Under the pieces are notes generated by a model. That model saw only the letters and a list, made by a program, of their open reading frames with translations. It was not told where the DNA came from and made no database searches. The position numbers were made by a program, and so were the translations under genes. From Prevotella sp. (GTDB taxonomy: Bacteria > Bacteroidota > Bacteroidia > Bacteroidales > Bacteroidaceae), in assembly GCA_017462915.1 (NCBI GenBank), contig JAFTQG010000004.1, positions 1 through 49,958 on the forward strand: DNA of 49,958 nucleotides. The letters are read 5' to 3'. Shown one piece after another: positions 15,888 to 25,215 of this stretch (position 1 is the stretch's first letter; the number at the start of each line of letters is the position of its first letter).

Positions 15888-17057
15888 TTATTTTGTCGTT
15901 TCACAAATTACACTTACCTTATCTATATACAGTGTGCTGCCTATCGCTCCCTGGAAATAAGCGCCGTCCTTGCTTGAAGAGAAGACCACGGCAAGATTAT
16001 ATCCGAATGTGTTCAGGATATCCATATCAATATCTGCGCCATAATAGTCGAAGTCCACTTCGAATGCCGTCCACTCGTCTGTAGGCCTCACTTCCGCCAG
16101 TATCGCCTTGGCGACAATCTGCTCACTGGTCTGCACATTGTCACCGTAGAGCACGACAGGGTTGCCTGCCGCATCATGGTTCTTGTAGAGAATGGCATAG
16201 ACGGAGGCCTCATCGATTCTGCCTGCCTCGACATTTCCATACTTGTCCATAAACGCCTCGCCGGGCCGATACTTATAGTATCCGGTGAACTTGACAGGCT
16301 TCTTGTCAAACGGCAGACCGAAATGGGTGCTTTGCAAAGGATTGATCAACGCGCTTTCAGTGACGAACTCACCAAGAAAGAGGTTACCTGCCGCCATGCG
16401 CATGTTCATTGCCTGCGCTATAGGTCCGGTGGCTTTCGTCATGAGCCTCACAGCCTTGCCGTCATATCCGTCCTCTATGGATATTGTAGGATACTCGTCC
16501 AACTTGGCGGAAGGGTTGCTTATAGAGAAGCCGCCATTGCCAGAAGCCCAGTTGTTGGCTGGCGTTCCGTCTTCTTTCAGGTCGTTCCACTTGTAATACT
16601 GCTTCTTTGTCACGTTGTCCGTGTAGACATCTACTCTCTCGAAATCGAAGTTTATGATGTCGCGCACAGTACGGCGCTCCTCTATTACAGAGACCTTATA
16701 TACACGTTGCCAGTTGCCGTCCTGCGATGTGACGGTATACTCCTGCGGTCCGTTGGTGAAGTCGCGTGTCGTCCCGCTTGCAGGACTGATTACTGCACCT
16801 TCCGTAACGACAAACTGTGGGGCGACACTGCTCCTGTCCGTTCCTGGCTTTACCTTGAACTGGATATCACTGACACCGGTATATACCTTTTCTATAATAG
16901 TGTCACTGAGATTCCAAGTGCACTCCTCAGGCTTCTCATAATGTATCCAAGCCTTCTCGATGTCACACTCGGCATTCAGCGGTTCCTCCTTAAAACACGC
17001 GGTAAGTCCGGAGCAAACCGTCACCGCTACGCATACCTTTCCTAATATCTTTAACAT
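15888..17057 (-). CDS. PCMD-domain lipoprotein
   Basis: 389 residues. Lipobox LTAC with the lipidated cysteine at 21, so it is predicted to be an outer-membrane-associated lipoprotein. A small beta-sandwich (about 40-130, with VTEGAVISPASGTTRDF) precedes a PCMD domain (about 140-385) homologous to the first domain of the third gene in the operon (FGLPFDKKPVKFTGYYKY; IGSTLYIDKVSVICE). PCMD proteins are linked to polysaccharide or glycoprotein binding by context only. It is first in the operon, behind a -7 box at 17090. Confidence 0.87.
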   Translation of the reverse strand: MLKILGKVCVAVTVCSGLTACFKEEPLNAECDIEKAWIHYEKPEECTWNLSDTIIEKVYTGVSDIQFKVKPGTDRSSVAPQFVVTEGAVISPASGTTRDFTNGPQEYTVTSQDGNWQRVYKVSVIEERRTVRDIINFDFERVDVYTDNVTKKQYYKWNDLKEDGTPANNWASGNGGFSISNPSAKLDEYPTISIEDGYDGKAVRLMTKATGPIAQAMNMRMAAGNLFLGEFVTESALINPLQSTHFGLPFDKKPVKFTGYYKYRPGEAFMDKYGNVEAGRIDEASVYAILYKNHDAAGNPVVLYGDNVQTSEQIVAKAILAEVRPTDEWTAFEVDFDYYGADIDMDILNTFGYNLAVVFSSSKDGAYFQGAIGSTLYIDKVSVICETTK

Positions 17058-17089
17058 AATCTGGAGTATATAGTTTTATCCCCTGTGCG

Positions 17090-17097
17090 CAAAATTA
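17090..17097 (-). promoter_or_regulatory. -7 box of the PCMD operon
   Basis: TAATTTTG on the minus strand, about 33 bp upstream of the lipoprotein ATG. No -33 TTTG is visible at normal spacing. Confidence 0.5.
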
Positions 17098-17277
17098 CCC
17101 AAAAAGAATAGCATTTTAACATTTGAATTAAAAAAGAATCACTTTTAAGTCGTTTTTAATGACATTTATCAAGATTTTGCATCTCAATTCTTACAATCAG
17201 GACTCCATACGTAACATTTAGACCATTATCGTGCTCACCGCATTGAGTACCATTCCATCAGGCGTACAGCAAACCAA

Positions 17278-17324
17278 AAGAGCCATACCATACTCTGCAT
17301 TTCTTGAGTAATGACATGGCTCTT
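17278..17324. terminator. Hairpin between the zinc-ribbon gene and the PCMD promoter
   Basis: AAGAGCCAT (17278-17286) is exactly complementary to ATGGCTCTT (17316-17324), with a 29-nt loop. It is placed as a terminator for the minus-strand zinc-ribbon gene ending at 17412. The rest of 17058-17411 shows no gene. Confidence 0.45.
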
Positions 17325-17411
17325 CATATATCAATAAAGGCAGTGTTGCCTTGAGAAAACAGACATGTCCTATGCTATACGGCAAGGCATATCTTCTCAA
17401 TACAATATAGA

Positions 17412-18230
17412 TTATTCCTCTGCAGAGGTCTTTGTACGTGTCGTACGCTTGCGCTTTGGCTTTTCATCGACAGCAACGGCGGTCTTCACGCCAGCCAGTT
17501 CCGGGTCGACAAGGATACGTCCGCAGTACTCGCAGACAATAATCTTCTTGTGCATCTTGATGTCCAGCTGTCGCTGTGGCGGAATCTTGTTGAAGCAACC
17601 GCCACAGGCATCACGCTGTACGTACACGACGCCGAGGCCGTTGCGTGCGTTCTTGCGTATGCGCTTGAAGCTCTGGAGCAGACGTGGCTCGATACGGAGC
17701 TCAAGGTCTTCTGCCTTTTCGCGGAGCTGTTCCTCCTCGGCACGTGTCTCTTCCATGATCTCGTCAAGCTCGGCACGCTTGGAATTGAGGTCTTCCTGAC
17801 GGCTTTCCATCTGTGCCTTAGCACGCTCACAGTCCTGAGTGCGCTCGGTGATTCTCACCTGAGCATCCTTTATCTTCTTCTCGCAGAGCTGGATTTCCAG
17901 ATTCTGGAACTCGATCTCCTTTGTCAGGACATCATACTCGCGGTTGTTGCGCACATCGTTTATCTGCGCCTTGTAACGCTCGAGGCTCTCCTTGGCGCGC
18001 TCGATGTCACTGCGCTTTGTCACGATAGCCTGCTGGAATGATGCCACCTCGTCTGTAAGATTCTTGATACGCGTCTCCAGTCCTGCTATCTCGTCCTCAA
18101 GGTCTTCGACCTCCAGAGGGAGCTCGCCGCGGAGAGCACGCTTCTCATCGATGCCGGAAAGGGTTGTCTGCAACTGATAGAGAGTCTTGAGCTTCTCCTC
18201 TACAGTCATTTCCTTTGCTTTCTTTGCCAT
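17412..18230 (-). CDS. Coiled-coil protein with C4 zinc ribbon (zf-RING_7 family)
   Basis: 272 residues. Residues about 10-190 are a long heptad-rich antiparallel coiled coil (for example LEDEIAGLETRIKNLTDEV). Four cysteines at about 205-245 (CGGCFNK and CEYCGRI) form a C4 zinc ribbon. The tail is basic (KRKRTTRTK). This matches the widespread CT398-like family, whose role is not established; nucleic-acid binding has been proposed. It follows the Nif3-like gene by 52 bp, a pairing common in Bacteroidota. Confidence 0.88.
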   Translation of the reverse strand: MAKKAKEMTVEEKLKTLYQLQTTLSGIDEKRALRGELPLEVEDLEDEIAGLETRIKNLTDEVASFQQAIVTKRSDIERAKESLERYKAQINDVRNNREYDVLTKEIEFQNLEIQLCEKKIKDAQVRITERTQDCERAKAQMESRQEDLNSKRAELDEIMEETRAEEEQLREKAEDLELRIEPRLLQSFKRIRKNARNGLGVVYVQRDACGGCFNKIPPQRQLDIKMHKKIIVCEYCGRILVDPELAGVKTAVAVDEKPKRKRTTRTKTSAEE

Positions 18231-18282
18231 ATTCTATTTCTGTATTTACAATTATGTTTTTGCGTATACCTTATTATATATG

Positions 18283-19044
18283 TTACCAGTAACGTACAGG
18301 ATTCGTGCTGCCGTACATCTCTGTCCTGATGTCTGGGAACCTTTCTGTCATTATCCTTCGCAAGACATCAGTCGTGTATTGCTCAGACTCGTAATGGCCT
18401 ATCACCATGATCTGTATCTGCTGCTCCACGCCGAAGTATTCGTGATAATGCATCTCGCCTGTTATGAAGGCATCGGCTCCTTGCTCCAGCGCCTTTCCCA
18501 AAAGGAAAGAACCGGCACCGCCACATAGGGCAATTCTGCTTACGGGACGCTCCAGCAAGGCATTTGTCATGCAACATTCCACGCCGAAAAGTTCCTTGAC
18601 GCGCTGTATCAGCACGATAGGCTCGACAGGCTCTGCAAGTGTCCCTATCGCCCCGCTGCCGCCGTCGGCAAGAGGCGTGACGTCGCGGAGCCCGAGAAGC
18701 TCTGCTATCTTATAGTTCACGCCACCCTCGGCATTATCAAGATTAGTATGCATGGACACCACGCACACATCATTCTTTATGGCCTTGACTACCGTGCGCT
18801 GCACATAGTCGCCGCCGCTTATCCGCTTCAGCCCACGGAAGAGCAGCGGATGATGTGACACGACAAGGTTGCATCCACGGCGGACCGCCTCGTCTATTAC
18901 GTCCTCCGTAACGTCCAGACACAATAATGCCCCTGAGACATCCGCTTCTGTCAATCCTATTTGCAGGCCGGCATTATCGTAGCTTTCCTGCAAAGGCAGA
19001 GGCGCGAACTGTTCAAGGGCGTCAATGACTTCCTGTATTTTCAC
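18283..19044 (-). CDS. Nif3-like dinuclear metal-centre protein
   Basis: 253 residues, cytoplasmic. Metal-ligand motifs of the Nif3/YbgI family are present: SHHPLLFRG (about 60), MHTNLDNAEGG (about 98), GEMHYHE and GHYESEQ near the C-terminus. Its length is like E. coli YbgI (about 247) and it lacks the PII-like insert that makes many Bacteroidota homologues about 365 residues. Family members were once called GTP cyclohydrolase I type 2; the true function is unclear. The first gene of the pair with the zinc-ribbon protein, behind a well-formed promoter. Confidence 0.9.
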   Translation of the reverse strand: MKIQEVIDALEQFAPLPLQESYDNAGLQIGLTEADVSGALLCLDVTEDVIDEAVRRGCNLVVSHHPLLFRGLKRISGGDYVQRTVVKAIKNDVCVVSMHTNLDNAEGGVNYKIAELLGLRDVTPLADGGSGAIGTLAEPVEPIVLIQRVKELFGVECCMTNALLERPVSRIALCGGAGSFLLGKALEQGADAFITGEMHYHEYFGVEQQIQIMVIGHYESEQYTTDVLRRIMTERFPDIRTEMYGSTNPVRYW

Positions 19045-19078
19045 GCTAAATATTACTTAGTAGAATAAATATCAAGTG

Positions 19079-19110
19079 CAAAATTAATCATTTCAACTGA
19101 GAAATACAAA
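19079..19110 (-). promoter_or_regulatory. Promoter of the Nif3-like gene
   Basis: TAATTTTG (19079-19086) with TTTG exactly 20 bp upstream (19107-19110): the full Bacteroidota consensus. A second box TAATTTTG in the same context recurs at 19343-19350. Confidence 0.7.
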
Positions 19111-19582
19111 CTTACACCTTCTGAATTAGCAATTTTTAAGGAGATGAGCCGTATCAAGCGAAAGCCGTCTTTGTCTTTCCGCGCCTTCGCTGTCCTTCCG
19201 CTTCATGACGTTTTCTGCACACATGGATGTGCAAGTGTCTCTCCCATCTTCCTAACCCAAATGTCTTCTTTGTGTTTCTATTGAAGTAAGAGCGTTTACT
19301 TGACGAGCAGGCCAAACCTGCACCATCTTTATTTTTCGAATGCAAAATTAATCATTTTAATACCAAATCATGCAAGTATCCTGACATAAATTGTACTTTG
19401 ACACTTTATTTTTGACAGACGTCAATACAGGACATCCGAGATGCTTTTCACACCTCGTATTTTTCAGAATCAGACAAAGGGGCAAACTGGATTTTATCTG
19501 AGAAGAGTCCATCATGGAAAGCGCAAGAAGAATATCCGCTTGGGCAAGCTACAGGACATCAGGTAAACTCCATCACAGAAAA

Positions 19583-19660
19583 AAGGTGACACTTTATCCT
19601 GCGAAGTGTCACCCTTGACATAATAAAAGGTGACCTTTTGCCGTATGAAAGGTCACCTTT
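19583..19660. repeat. Paired GGTGACC hairpins, locus 2
   Basis: First hairpin about 19583-19616 (GTGACACTT with AAGTGTCAC). Second hairpin AAAGGTGACCTTT (19626-19638) with its perfect 13-bp complement at 19648-19660 and loop TGCCGTATG. The two hairpins lie 10 bp apart. The long spacer 19045-19961 otherwise contains two more hairpins and no gene that I can support. Confidence 0.7.
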
Positions 19661-19736
19661 GCGGCCGCCGGAGCGCACCGATGTCTCAACAAACTGATTT
19701 ACAACTACATCTATTAGATTAGAGTATCAGGCATAC

Positions 19737-19773
19737 GTTCCCTTATCACACCCGGACAAACACGTAAGGGAAC
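19737..19773. repeat. Hairpin downstream of metG
   Basis: GTTCCCTTA (19737-19745) pairs with TAAGGGAAC (19765-19773). Loop and flank share CACACC and ACGCCTGTATCCAC-like text with the next hairpin, so the two look like diverged copies. Confidence 0.45.
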
Positions 19774-19829
19774 ACCACAATACGCCTGTATCCACGACGA
19801 AACGACCAAGCCTCTAAACCGCAAACATG

Positions 19830-19872
19830 TAGGGGCATACCGCGTTACACCTGTATCCACGGTATGCCCCTA
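19830..19872. terminator. 13-bp perfect hairpin downstream of metG
   Basis: TAGGGGCATACCG (19830-19842) is exactly complementary to 19860-19872 with a 17-nt loop. It lies about 90 bp past the metG stop (minus strand) and is a plausible terminator. A similar AGGGACGTACC / GGTGCGTCC palindrome occurs near 29890. Confidence 0.5.
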
Positions 19873-19961
19873 TACTTCATGCGGCATCATAATCCATCTG
19901 TCTGACGGCCAGGTTGCACCGCAACCGTCAGCAAATGGCAGTAAGCAGAGTGCCGGTGCTC

Positions 19962-22028
19962 CTACCCTACTACAGAACCCGGCTTCACTTCCTGGTCAAG
20001 GGTGGATGTGACATGCAGAGTGCCGTCATAGTTTACAGCCGAGAGAATCATGCCCTGCGACTCCTCTCCCATCATCTTGCGCGGAGCGAAGTTGGCAACG
20101 AACAGCACCTGCTTGCCGACAAGCACCTGAGGGTCCTCGTAATACTGTGCTATGCCTGACAGTATCGTGCGTCCGTCCTTTGTGCCGTCGTCGATATGGA
20201 ACTTCAGGAGCTTCTTCGATTTCTTCACTTTCTCGCAAGATGTCACAAGTCCGACACGTATGTCGAGCTTCTCGAATGTCTCAAAGTCCACATTATCCTT
20301 GACAGGTTCCGGCTCAAAATTGGCGGCTTCGTTGGCACGCTTGGTGTCCTCGAGCTTCTGCAGCTGTGCCTCAATCACGCTGTCCTCAATCTTCTCAAAG
20401 AGGAGGGCAGGCTCGTTGAGCTGTTTTCCTACAGGCAAGATGTCCATTGCGCCGAGCTGCTCCCATTCGAAAGTCTCCATGGCAAGCATCTCGCGCAGTC
20501 TCTTTGACGAGAACGGGAGGAACGGCTCGAATGCTATGGAGAGGTTTGCCGTAAGCTGAAGGCAGACATAGAGTATTGTCTCCACGCGCTTAGGGTCTTC
20601 CTTCCATACCTTCCACGGCTCACACTCCGTGATGTAGCGGTTGCCTATACGTGCGAGGTTCATGGCCTCCTTCTGTGCCTCGCGGAACTTATACTGATCC
20701 AGAAGTTCCTCGACATTCTTCTTCACGTCCTTGAACTCGCTGATGGCGTTACGGTCTACGTCAAGCAGTTCGCCGCAGGCAGGCACGACACCGTTGAAAT
20801 ATTTCTTTGTCAACTGCAGGGCACGGTTGACGAAATTGCCGTAGATAGCCACAAGTTCGGAGTTGTTGCGCTCCTGGAAGTCCTTCCATGTGAAGTTATT
20901 GTCCTTTGTCTCAGGCGCATTGGCCGTGAGGACATATCGCAGCACATCCTGCTTTCCAGGCATGTCCACGAGATATTCGTGAAGCCATACTGCCCAGTTG
21001 CGCGATGTGGAAATCTTGTCATTCTCAAGATTCAGGAACTCATTGGAAGGGACATTGTCAGGCATGATATACTTGCCGTGAGCCTTCATCATGACAGGGA
21101 ATATCAGGCAGTGGAAGACTATATTGTCCTTGCCTATGAAATGCACCAGCTTGGTGTCCTCATCCTGCCACCACTGCTCCCATTTGCCGAACTTGTCAGG
21201 ATTGGCATCGCAAAGCTCTTTCGTATTGGAGATATACCCTATCGGAGCGTCAAACCATACATAGAGCACCTTTCCCTCCGCACCCTCGACAGGCACCGGT
21301 ATGCCCCAGTCGAGGTCACGTGTCATGGCGCGTGGCTGAAGGTCCATGTCGAGCCATGACTTACACTGCCCGTAGACATTAGGACGCCACTCCTTATGGC
21401 CTTCGAGAATCCACTCTTTCAGCCATTCCTGATACTTTCCGAGAGGCAAGTACCAGTTCTTGGTAGGCTTTTTCACAAGGCCGTGGCCGGGATTGTTCTT
21501 GTTTGTAGGATTTATGAGTTCATCGGGAGAGAGCGTTGCGCCGCATTTCTCACACTGGTCTCCGTACGCTCCCTCTGCGCCGCATCGCGGACAGGTGCCG
21601 ACGATGTTGCGGTCGGTAAGGAACTCGCCCGTCACCTCGTCACAATACTGCTCCTCAACGATTTCCTCCAGCTCACCCTTGTCGTAGAGAGTGCGGAAGA
21701 AATCAGACGCGAACTTGTTGTGTATGTCCGATGTCGTGCGGCTGTAGATGTCGAAAGAGATACCGAACTTCTCGAACGAGTCCTTAATCATATTATGGTA
21801 ACGGTCTACGACCTCCTGTACAGTGATACCTTCTTTACGCGCCCTGATGGTCACAGGCACGCCGTGCTCGTCAGAGCCGCCGATGAAGATGACATCTTTC
21901 TTCTTCAGACGCAGGTAACGCACATAAATGTCAGCAGGTACATAGACACCTGCAAGATGTCCGATATGCACGCCGCCATTGGCATACGGCAGGGCGGCGG
22001 TGACGGTTGTTCTCTTGTATTCTTTCAT
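19962..22028 (-). CDS. metG: Methionyl-tRNA synthetase
   Basis: 688 residues from ATG at 22028 ([19 protein letters not shown]). Charges tRNA-Met with methionine in the cytoplasm. HIGH motif at about 20 (HIGHLAG), zinc knuckle with four cysteines (CPRCGAEG and CEKCGA, about 145-165), KMSKS loop as DKISTSRNW (about 340), anticodon-binding helical domain (about 390-550), and a C-terminal EMAPII-like tRNA-binding domain (about 585-688, [19 protein letters not shown]) that mediates dimerisation. The upstream in-frame ATG at 22085 would cover the -7 box and adds no conserved sequence. Confidence 0.96.
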   Translation of the reverse strand: MKEYKRTTVTAALPYANGGVHIGHLAGVYVPADIYVRYLRLKKKDVIFIGGSDEHGVPVTIRARKEGITVQEVVDRYHNMIKDSFEKFGISFDIYSRTTSDIHNKFASDFFRTLYDKGELEEIVEEQYCDEVTGEFLTDRNIVGTCPRCGAEGAYGDQCEKCGATLSPDELINPTNKNNPGHGLVKKPTKNWYLPLGKYQEWLKEWILEGHKEWRPNVYGQCKSWLDMDLQPRAMTRDLDWGIPVPVEGAEGKVLYVWFDAPIGYISNTKELCDANPDKFGKWEQWWQDEDTKLVHFIGKDNIVFHCLIFPVMMKAHGKYIMPDNVPSNEFLNLENDKISTSRNWAVWLHEYLVDMPGKQDVLRYVLTANAPETKDNNFTWKDFQERNNSELVAIYGNFVNRALQLTKKYFNGVVPACGELLDVDRNAISEFKDVKKNVEELLDQYKFREAQKEAMNLARIGNRYITECEPWKVWKEDPKRVETILYVCLQLTANLSIAFEPFLPFSSKRLREMLAMETFEWEQLGAMDILPVGKQLNEPALLFEKIEDSVIEAQLQKLEDTKRANEAANFEPEPVKDNVDFETFEKLDIRVGLVTSCEKVKKSKKLLKFHIDDGTKDGRTILSGIAQYYEDPQVLVGKQVLFVANFAPRKMMGEESQGMILSAVNYDGTLHVTSTLDQEVKPGSVVG

Positions 22029-22082
22029 ATTCGCTCTTGTTTTTCTTTTGTCATATTGTTGGAAAATCATCGTTCCAATGTG

Positions 22083-22090
22083 CAAAATTA
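22083..22090 (-). promoter_or_regulatory. -7 box of metG
   Basis: TAATTTTG, about 55 bp upstream of the chosen metG ATG, divergent from the PAP2 promoter. Confidence 0.5.
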
Positions 22091-22134
22091 ATGTTTTTTT
22101 TTGACATTATCTGCCGTTTACAGGAAAAAAGTAT

Positions 22135-22142
22135 TACTTTTG
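22135..22142 (+). promoter_or_regulatory. -7 box of the PAP2 gene
   Basis: TACTTTTG, followed 20 bp later by a near copy TACTTTCG. The first lies 33 bp before the ATG at 22175. Confidence 0.5.
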
Positions 22143-22174
22143 CAGAAAAATACATTACTTTCGCAAACACAGCC

Positions 22175-22840
22175 ATGGACGAAGCTATACTCCTGTGGGT
22201 CAATTCCCACCATTGCGCCTACTTTGATGAATTCATGTGGATGCTGACATACAGGTTCACATGGATACCCATGTACCTTGCCATAGCATACGCCACTGTG
22301 CGCATCCTTGGATGGCGGAGAGGCCTGCTGTACATCATCGCCGTAGCACTCACAATACTTCTGGCGGACCAGATGTGCTCGCACGTCATCCGTCCATGGG
22401 CGGAAAGGCTCCGTCCGTCAAACCTCGGCAATCCTCTTTCGGCAATGATACACATCGTACATGACTACCGTGGCGCACCTTACGGTATGCCTTCGTGCCA
22501 TGCGGCAAACACAATGGCTTTGCTTACGATACTCCTCTGGCAGTTCCGCAGCAGGATACTCACAGCAACGATGGTCGTATGGATGCTCTCACAGGTATAT
22601 TCACGCATGTATCTCGGAGTACATTACCCTACCGACCTCCTTGTCGGAGCGGCTGTAGGCTGTATCTGCGCCACGCTGATATTCCTGATATACAGCCACA
22701 TCGTAAGGACTTATGCCACATTCAGAAGGGACATAATGCTTGAAAGCGGACGTCTGTCAATGTGTACGGCCTGGATTCCGGCAACGCTCTTTATAGAGAC
22801 CCTCGCCGTCATTGCCTTGCTGGCACTGGTGTTTGTATAG
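22175..22840 (+). CDS. PAP2-family membrane phosphatase
   Basis: 221 residues from ATG at 22175; the open frame extends upstream but only through promoter sequence. About six membrane helices. The phosphatase signature is present in three parts: RPWAERLRPSN (about 68-78), GMPSCHAANTMA (about 105-116) and SRMYLGVHYPTDLLVG (about 142-157), with the catalytic histidines in the second and third. Likely dephosphorylates undecaprenyl pyrophosphate or a lipid phosphate at the periplasmic face. Monocistronic and divergent from metG. Confidence 0.92.
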   Translation: MDEAILLWVNSHHCAYFDEFMWMLTYRFTWIPMYLAIAYATVRILGWRRGLLYIIAVALTILLADQMCSHVIRPWAERLRPSNLGNPLSAMIHIVHDYRGAPYGMPSCHAANTMALLTILLWQFRSRILTATMVVWMLSQVYSRMYLGVHYPTDLLVGAAVGCICATLIFLIYSHIVRTYATFRRDIMLESGRLSMCTAWIPATLFIETLAVIALLALVFV

Positions 22841-22854
22841 ATATTTTTCTTGAC

Positions 22855-22898
22855 AACTCACGATATCTTTGCGTATTTACGCATTTTTGTCGTGAGTT
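22855..22898 (+). terminator. Hairpin after the PAP2 gene
   Basis: AACTCACGA (22855-22863) pairs with TCGTGAGTT (22890-22898), with an inner GCGT/ACGC stem. It starts 15 bp after the PAP2 stop. Confidence 0.5.
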
Positions 22899-22977
22899 AA
22901 GGCATGTTTCCTTGTACTTTCTTTTACAGGAGACAGGCAAGACTTTTACAGGAAACGGACCGATTCATATAAAAAAC

Positions 22978-23019
22978 ATTCCCGGTTTTCATGATGCCGA
23001 GCATCTGAAAACCGGGAAT
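22978..23019 (-). terminator. Intrinsic terminator of the racemase gene
   Basis: ATTCCCGGTTTTCA (22978-22991) is exactly complementary to 23006-23019, with an inner GATGC/GCATC stem. On the minus strand it is followed by GTTTTTTATA. It sits 43 bp past the racemase stop, between convergent genes. Confidence 0.75.
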
Positions 23020-23061
23020 ATGTCATTTTATCCTATGCAGTCAACTGCACTTCTGTCATTC

Positions 23062-23715
23062 TTACAGGCCGAGATACTTGCGCAGTCCGAGCACGCCAAG
23101 CACTGGAGAGGAGAGCACAGGCTTTCCTGTCAGTTCGGAGAGACGCTTCTCCATACGCTCCATAGAGCCCTGTGCGAGCACGAACATGTCCACCTTGTCG
23201 GCAATCTTCTGCGCTGCCTCGGCAATAAGACGGTCATGCGTCTCGCCGTCACCGCTCTGTCCTGCCGCAAAAGCACCGTCGGCAAGTCCCTCAACGAGCT
23301 CTATTTCCTTGCCAGCCTCCTTCGCACAGTTCTGCAAGAGACGGCATGTAGGGTCGAGAGTGGTAGGGAGAGTGGATATTACACCTATCTTCTTAGCCTC
23401 CTGCACGGCTTTCTCCGCCATAGGTTTATCTATGCGGAACACCGGTATGCGGCATATTTTATTGCCGAGATCGGCAATATCGCCCACAGAAGAGCAGGTG
23501 TTGAATATCACATCTGCACCTGAATCCGCTGCGGCGTTGTAGTAGTCAAGCAGACGACGGCGGACAGCTGGTGTCACGGCATTGTTCGCGATGACCTCCT
23601 TTATCAATGAACTCTCGGCGATATGCTCCACTTCCACTTCCGGGATGAGCCTTTTGAATGTCTCTGTCAACGGACCTACCAAGGCCATTGCAGTATGTAC
23701 GCAGACAACTTTCAT
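23062..23715 (-). CDS. Aspartate/glutamate racemase-family protein
   Basis: 217 residues, cytoplasmic. Fold and key residues of the Asp/Glu/hydantoin racemase superfamily: an N-terminal beta strand with VHTAMALVGPL, a first catalytic-type cysteine in VIFNTCSSVGD (about 83) and a second in TTLDPTCRLLQN (about 128). Two cysteines fit a cofactor-independent racemase. The substrate cannot be assigned; hydantoin racemase or arylmalonate decarboxylase-like enzymes are alternatives. Single gene with a consensus promoter and terminator. Confidence 0.85.
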   Translation of the reverse strand: MKVVCVHTAMALVGPLTETFKRLIPEVEVEHIAESSLIKEVIANNAVTPAVRRRLLDYYNAAADSGADVIFNTCSSVGDIADLGNKICRIPVFRIDKPMAEKAVQEAKKIGVISTLPTTLDPTCRLLQNCAKEAGKEIELVEGLADGAFAAGQSGDGETHDRLIAEAAQKIADKVDMFVLAQGSMERMEKRLSELTGKPVLSSPVLGVLGLRKYLGL

Positions 23716-23818
23716 GTTTCTTTCTTTTTTAGGTTGTTGGTTTAAGGTATGTTACAATTACTTAGTTTTCATGTTTCGCCTCATAGTATCGGCTACTGTT
23801 GCAAAGGTTTTGTGAGGA

Positions 23819-23850
23819 CAAAGTTAATAAATTCTTTCCTCTCCGCCAAA
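23819..23850 (-). promoter_or_regulatory. Promoter of the racemase gene
   Basis: TAACTTTG (23819-23826) with TTTG 20 bp upstream (23847-23850). The predicted leader is about 95 nt. Confidence 0.65.
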
Positions 23851-23910
23851 TATCTTGCGGGAAATATCTCAATGAAACGGGATTGACACGTGAGAAAACC
23901 GCATTTAATG

Positions 23911-25041
23911 TCAGTCCCACCATAAATGCCATACTGTAGAATCCTTCATCGTGGCGGCAAGTGTCGCAAGGTTGTCATAACCTTGATAGACTGCATCAGG
24001 ACAGTATGCAAACTGTTCTTCGGCGAGCTTCATGGTGTCTCCCGTGACAGGTTGCGGCACAGTATATCCTATAGCATCGCACGATATATATGCGACAGTA
24101 GCCCCATACGTCTCATACCAGTATTTCGCGACAGCCATATGGTATTCCGCCTCGGGGCATTCGTTCCAGCCACCCACAGGGATATACAGGAAAATCTCCC
24201 ATGGGTTCTTTACAGGAACCTCCACAAGCATGATAGTATCTGTATTGAAATAGAACCCGTTGGTTGCATCATAATGCAAATCCGTGCCGACAACAGTCTC
24301 ATGCCAATGGGCTTCTCCATAATCCTGTACAACAGATTGATGCTCATCCTCCAGCCGTTTGGCAAGAAAAGCCTTGCCGTCCGCTATCGGCTTGCCCTTC
24401 ATCTGCTGTCTCCATTCTATGAAATCCGCCTTCGTTTCTCCCGAGATTGACCCCATAAGACTATCCATCAGGGGGTCACTCATTTCCAGCAACACAGGAC
24501 AGAACCCCTCTCGCCTACCACGTTCCTGTGCCTTGCGCCATAGATCCTGCAATTCTTCTGCAGTGGCTTTCTTGTCAACATACGTGAAACGGCAGTCTTC
24601 AATAATCGCTTCCACCATTTCACACGTTTCCTTACAAAGCGGTTCGTGATACACTGGTTCTTGTTGCTCCTCTATAACCTTCGCATTATCAAGAGATATA
24701 CGGTAGAGTTTTGCCAGTTTCACGACACGCCATGCGATGAAAAGCATCACGGCTACTGCGGTATAATACTGTTCTCCTTCGATAATGCGCAGGACAAGAT
24801 GTGCAGTCAAGAGCACAAACATACCGCCCCAGATAAGGAGTTGCCTACGCAGGATACGGCAGACACCCCTCCAGTCGTCAGCCTCCACGAGCGCATCGAT
24901 GTCCGTTCCCATTTTCTTCTCTGCCCTACGCTTGTAATGATAAAGGACAACAAAGGCGGCAATCCCTATGAATACTGCGATATGAATATACATTTCCATG
25001 GTCATTGATATTGTTTTATGGTGCATCTGTTCGTGGAGCAT
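23911..25041 (-). CDS. Membrane-anchored DUF4253 protein
   Basis: Up to 376 residues; ATG codons at residues 14 and 16 give starts closer to the first helix (MEMYIHIAVFIGIAAF). Two to three hydrophobic helices at about 17-35 and 70-110 are followed by a soluble part ending in a DUF4253 domain (about 270-376): NPWEIFLYIPVGGWNECPE, VAKYWYETYGATVAYIS, then STVWHLWWD at the C-terminus. The family is of unknown function. The N-terminal membrane part is not standard for DUF4253 proteins. It stands alone, without operon partners. Confidence 0.8.
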   Translation of the reverse strand: MLHEQMHHKTISMTMEMYIHIAVFIGIAAFVVLYHYKRRAEKKMGTDIDALVEADDWRGVCRILRRQLLIWGGMFVLLTAHLVLRIIEGEQYYTAVAVMLFIAWRVVKLAKLYRISLDNAKVIEEQQEPVYHEPLCKETCEMVEAIIEDCRFTYVDKKATAEELQDLWRKAQERGRREGFCPVLLEMSDPLMDSLMGSISGETKADFIEWRQQMKGKPIADGKAFLAKRLEDEHQSVVQDYGEAHWHETVVGTDLHYDATNGFYFNTDTIMLVEVPVKNPWEIFLYIPVGGWNECPEAEYHMAVAKYWYETYGATVAYISCDAIGYTVPQPVTGDTMKLAEEQFAYCPDAVYQGYDNLATLAATMKDSTVWHLWWD

Positions 25042-25157
25042 CGTGTTTATCTGGCGTTGGAACTGGCAAACATTCCAATTTTCTGCAATACATTAAGTGA
25101 ACATGCTTTCTCGTTTTGCACGGAGAGTAATGCCCACCAGTGGGTCCATCTTAATTT

Positions 25158-25174
25158 GTCACGCTGTGCGTGAC
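25158..25174. terminator. Short hairpin upstream of the DUF4253 gene
   Basis: GTCACGC, loop TGT, GCGTGAC, then CTTTT on the plus strand. In the spacer between the metallophosphoesterase stop and the DUF4253 start. Weak evidence of function. Confidence 0.3.
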
Positions 25175-25215
25175 CTTTTGGATAAGATAAACAGAACTAC
25201 CTCATATATAATACA

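Noticed and set aside
19154-19345. 63-codon ORF downstream of a second -7 box
   Set aside because: Starts at TTG, basic low-complexity product, no family; treated as spacer.
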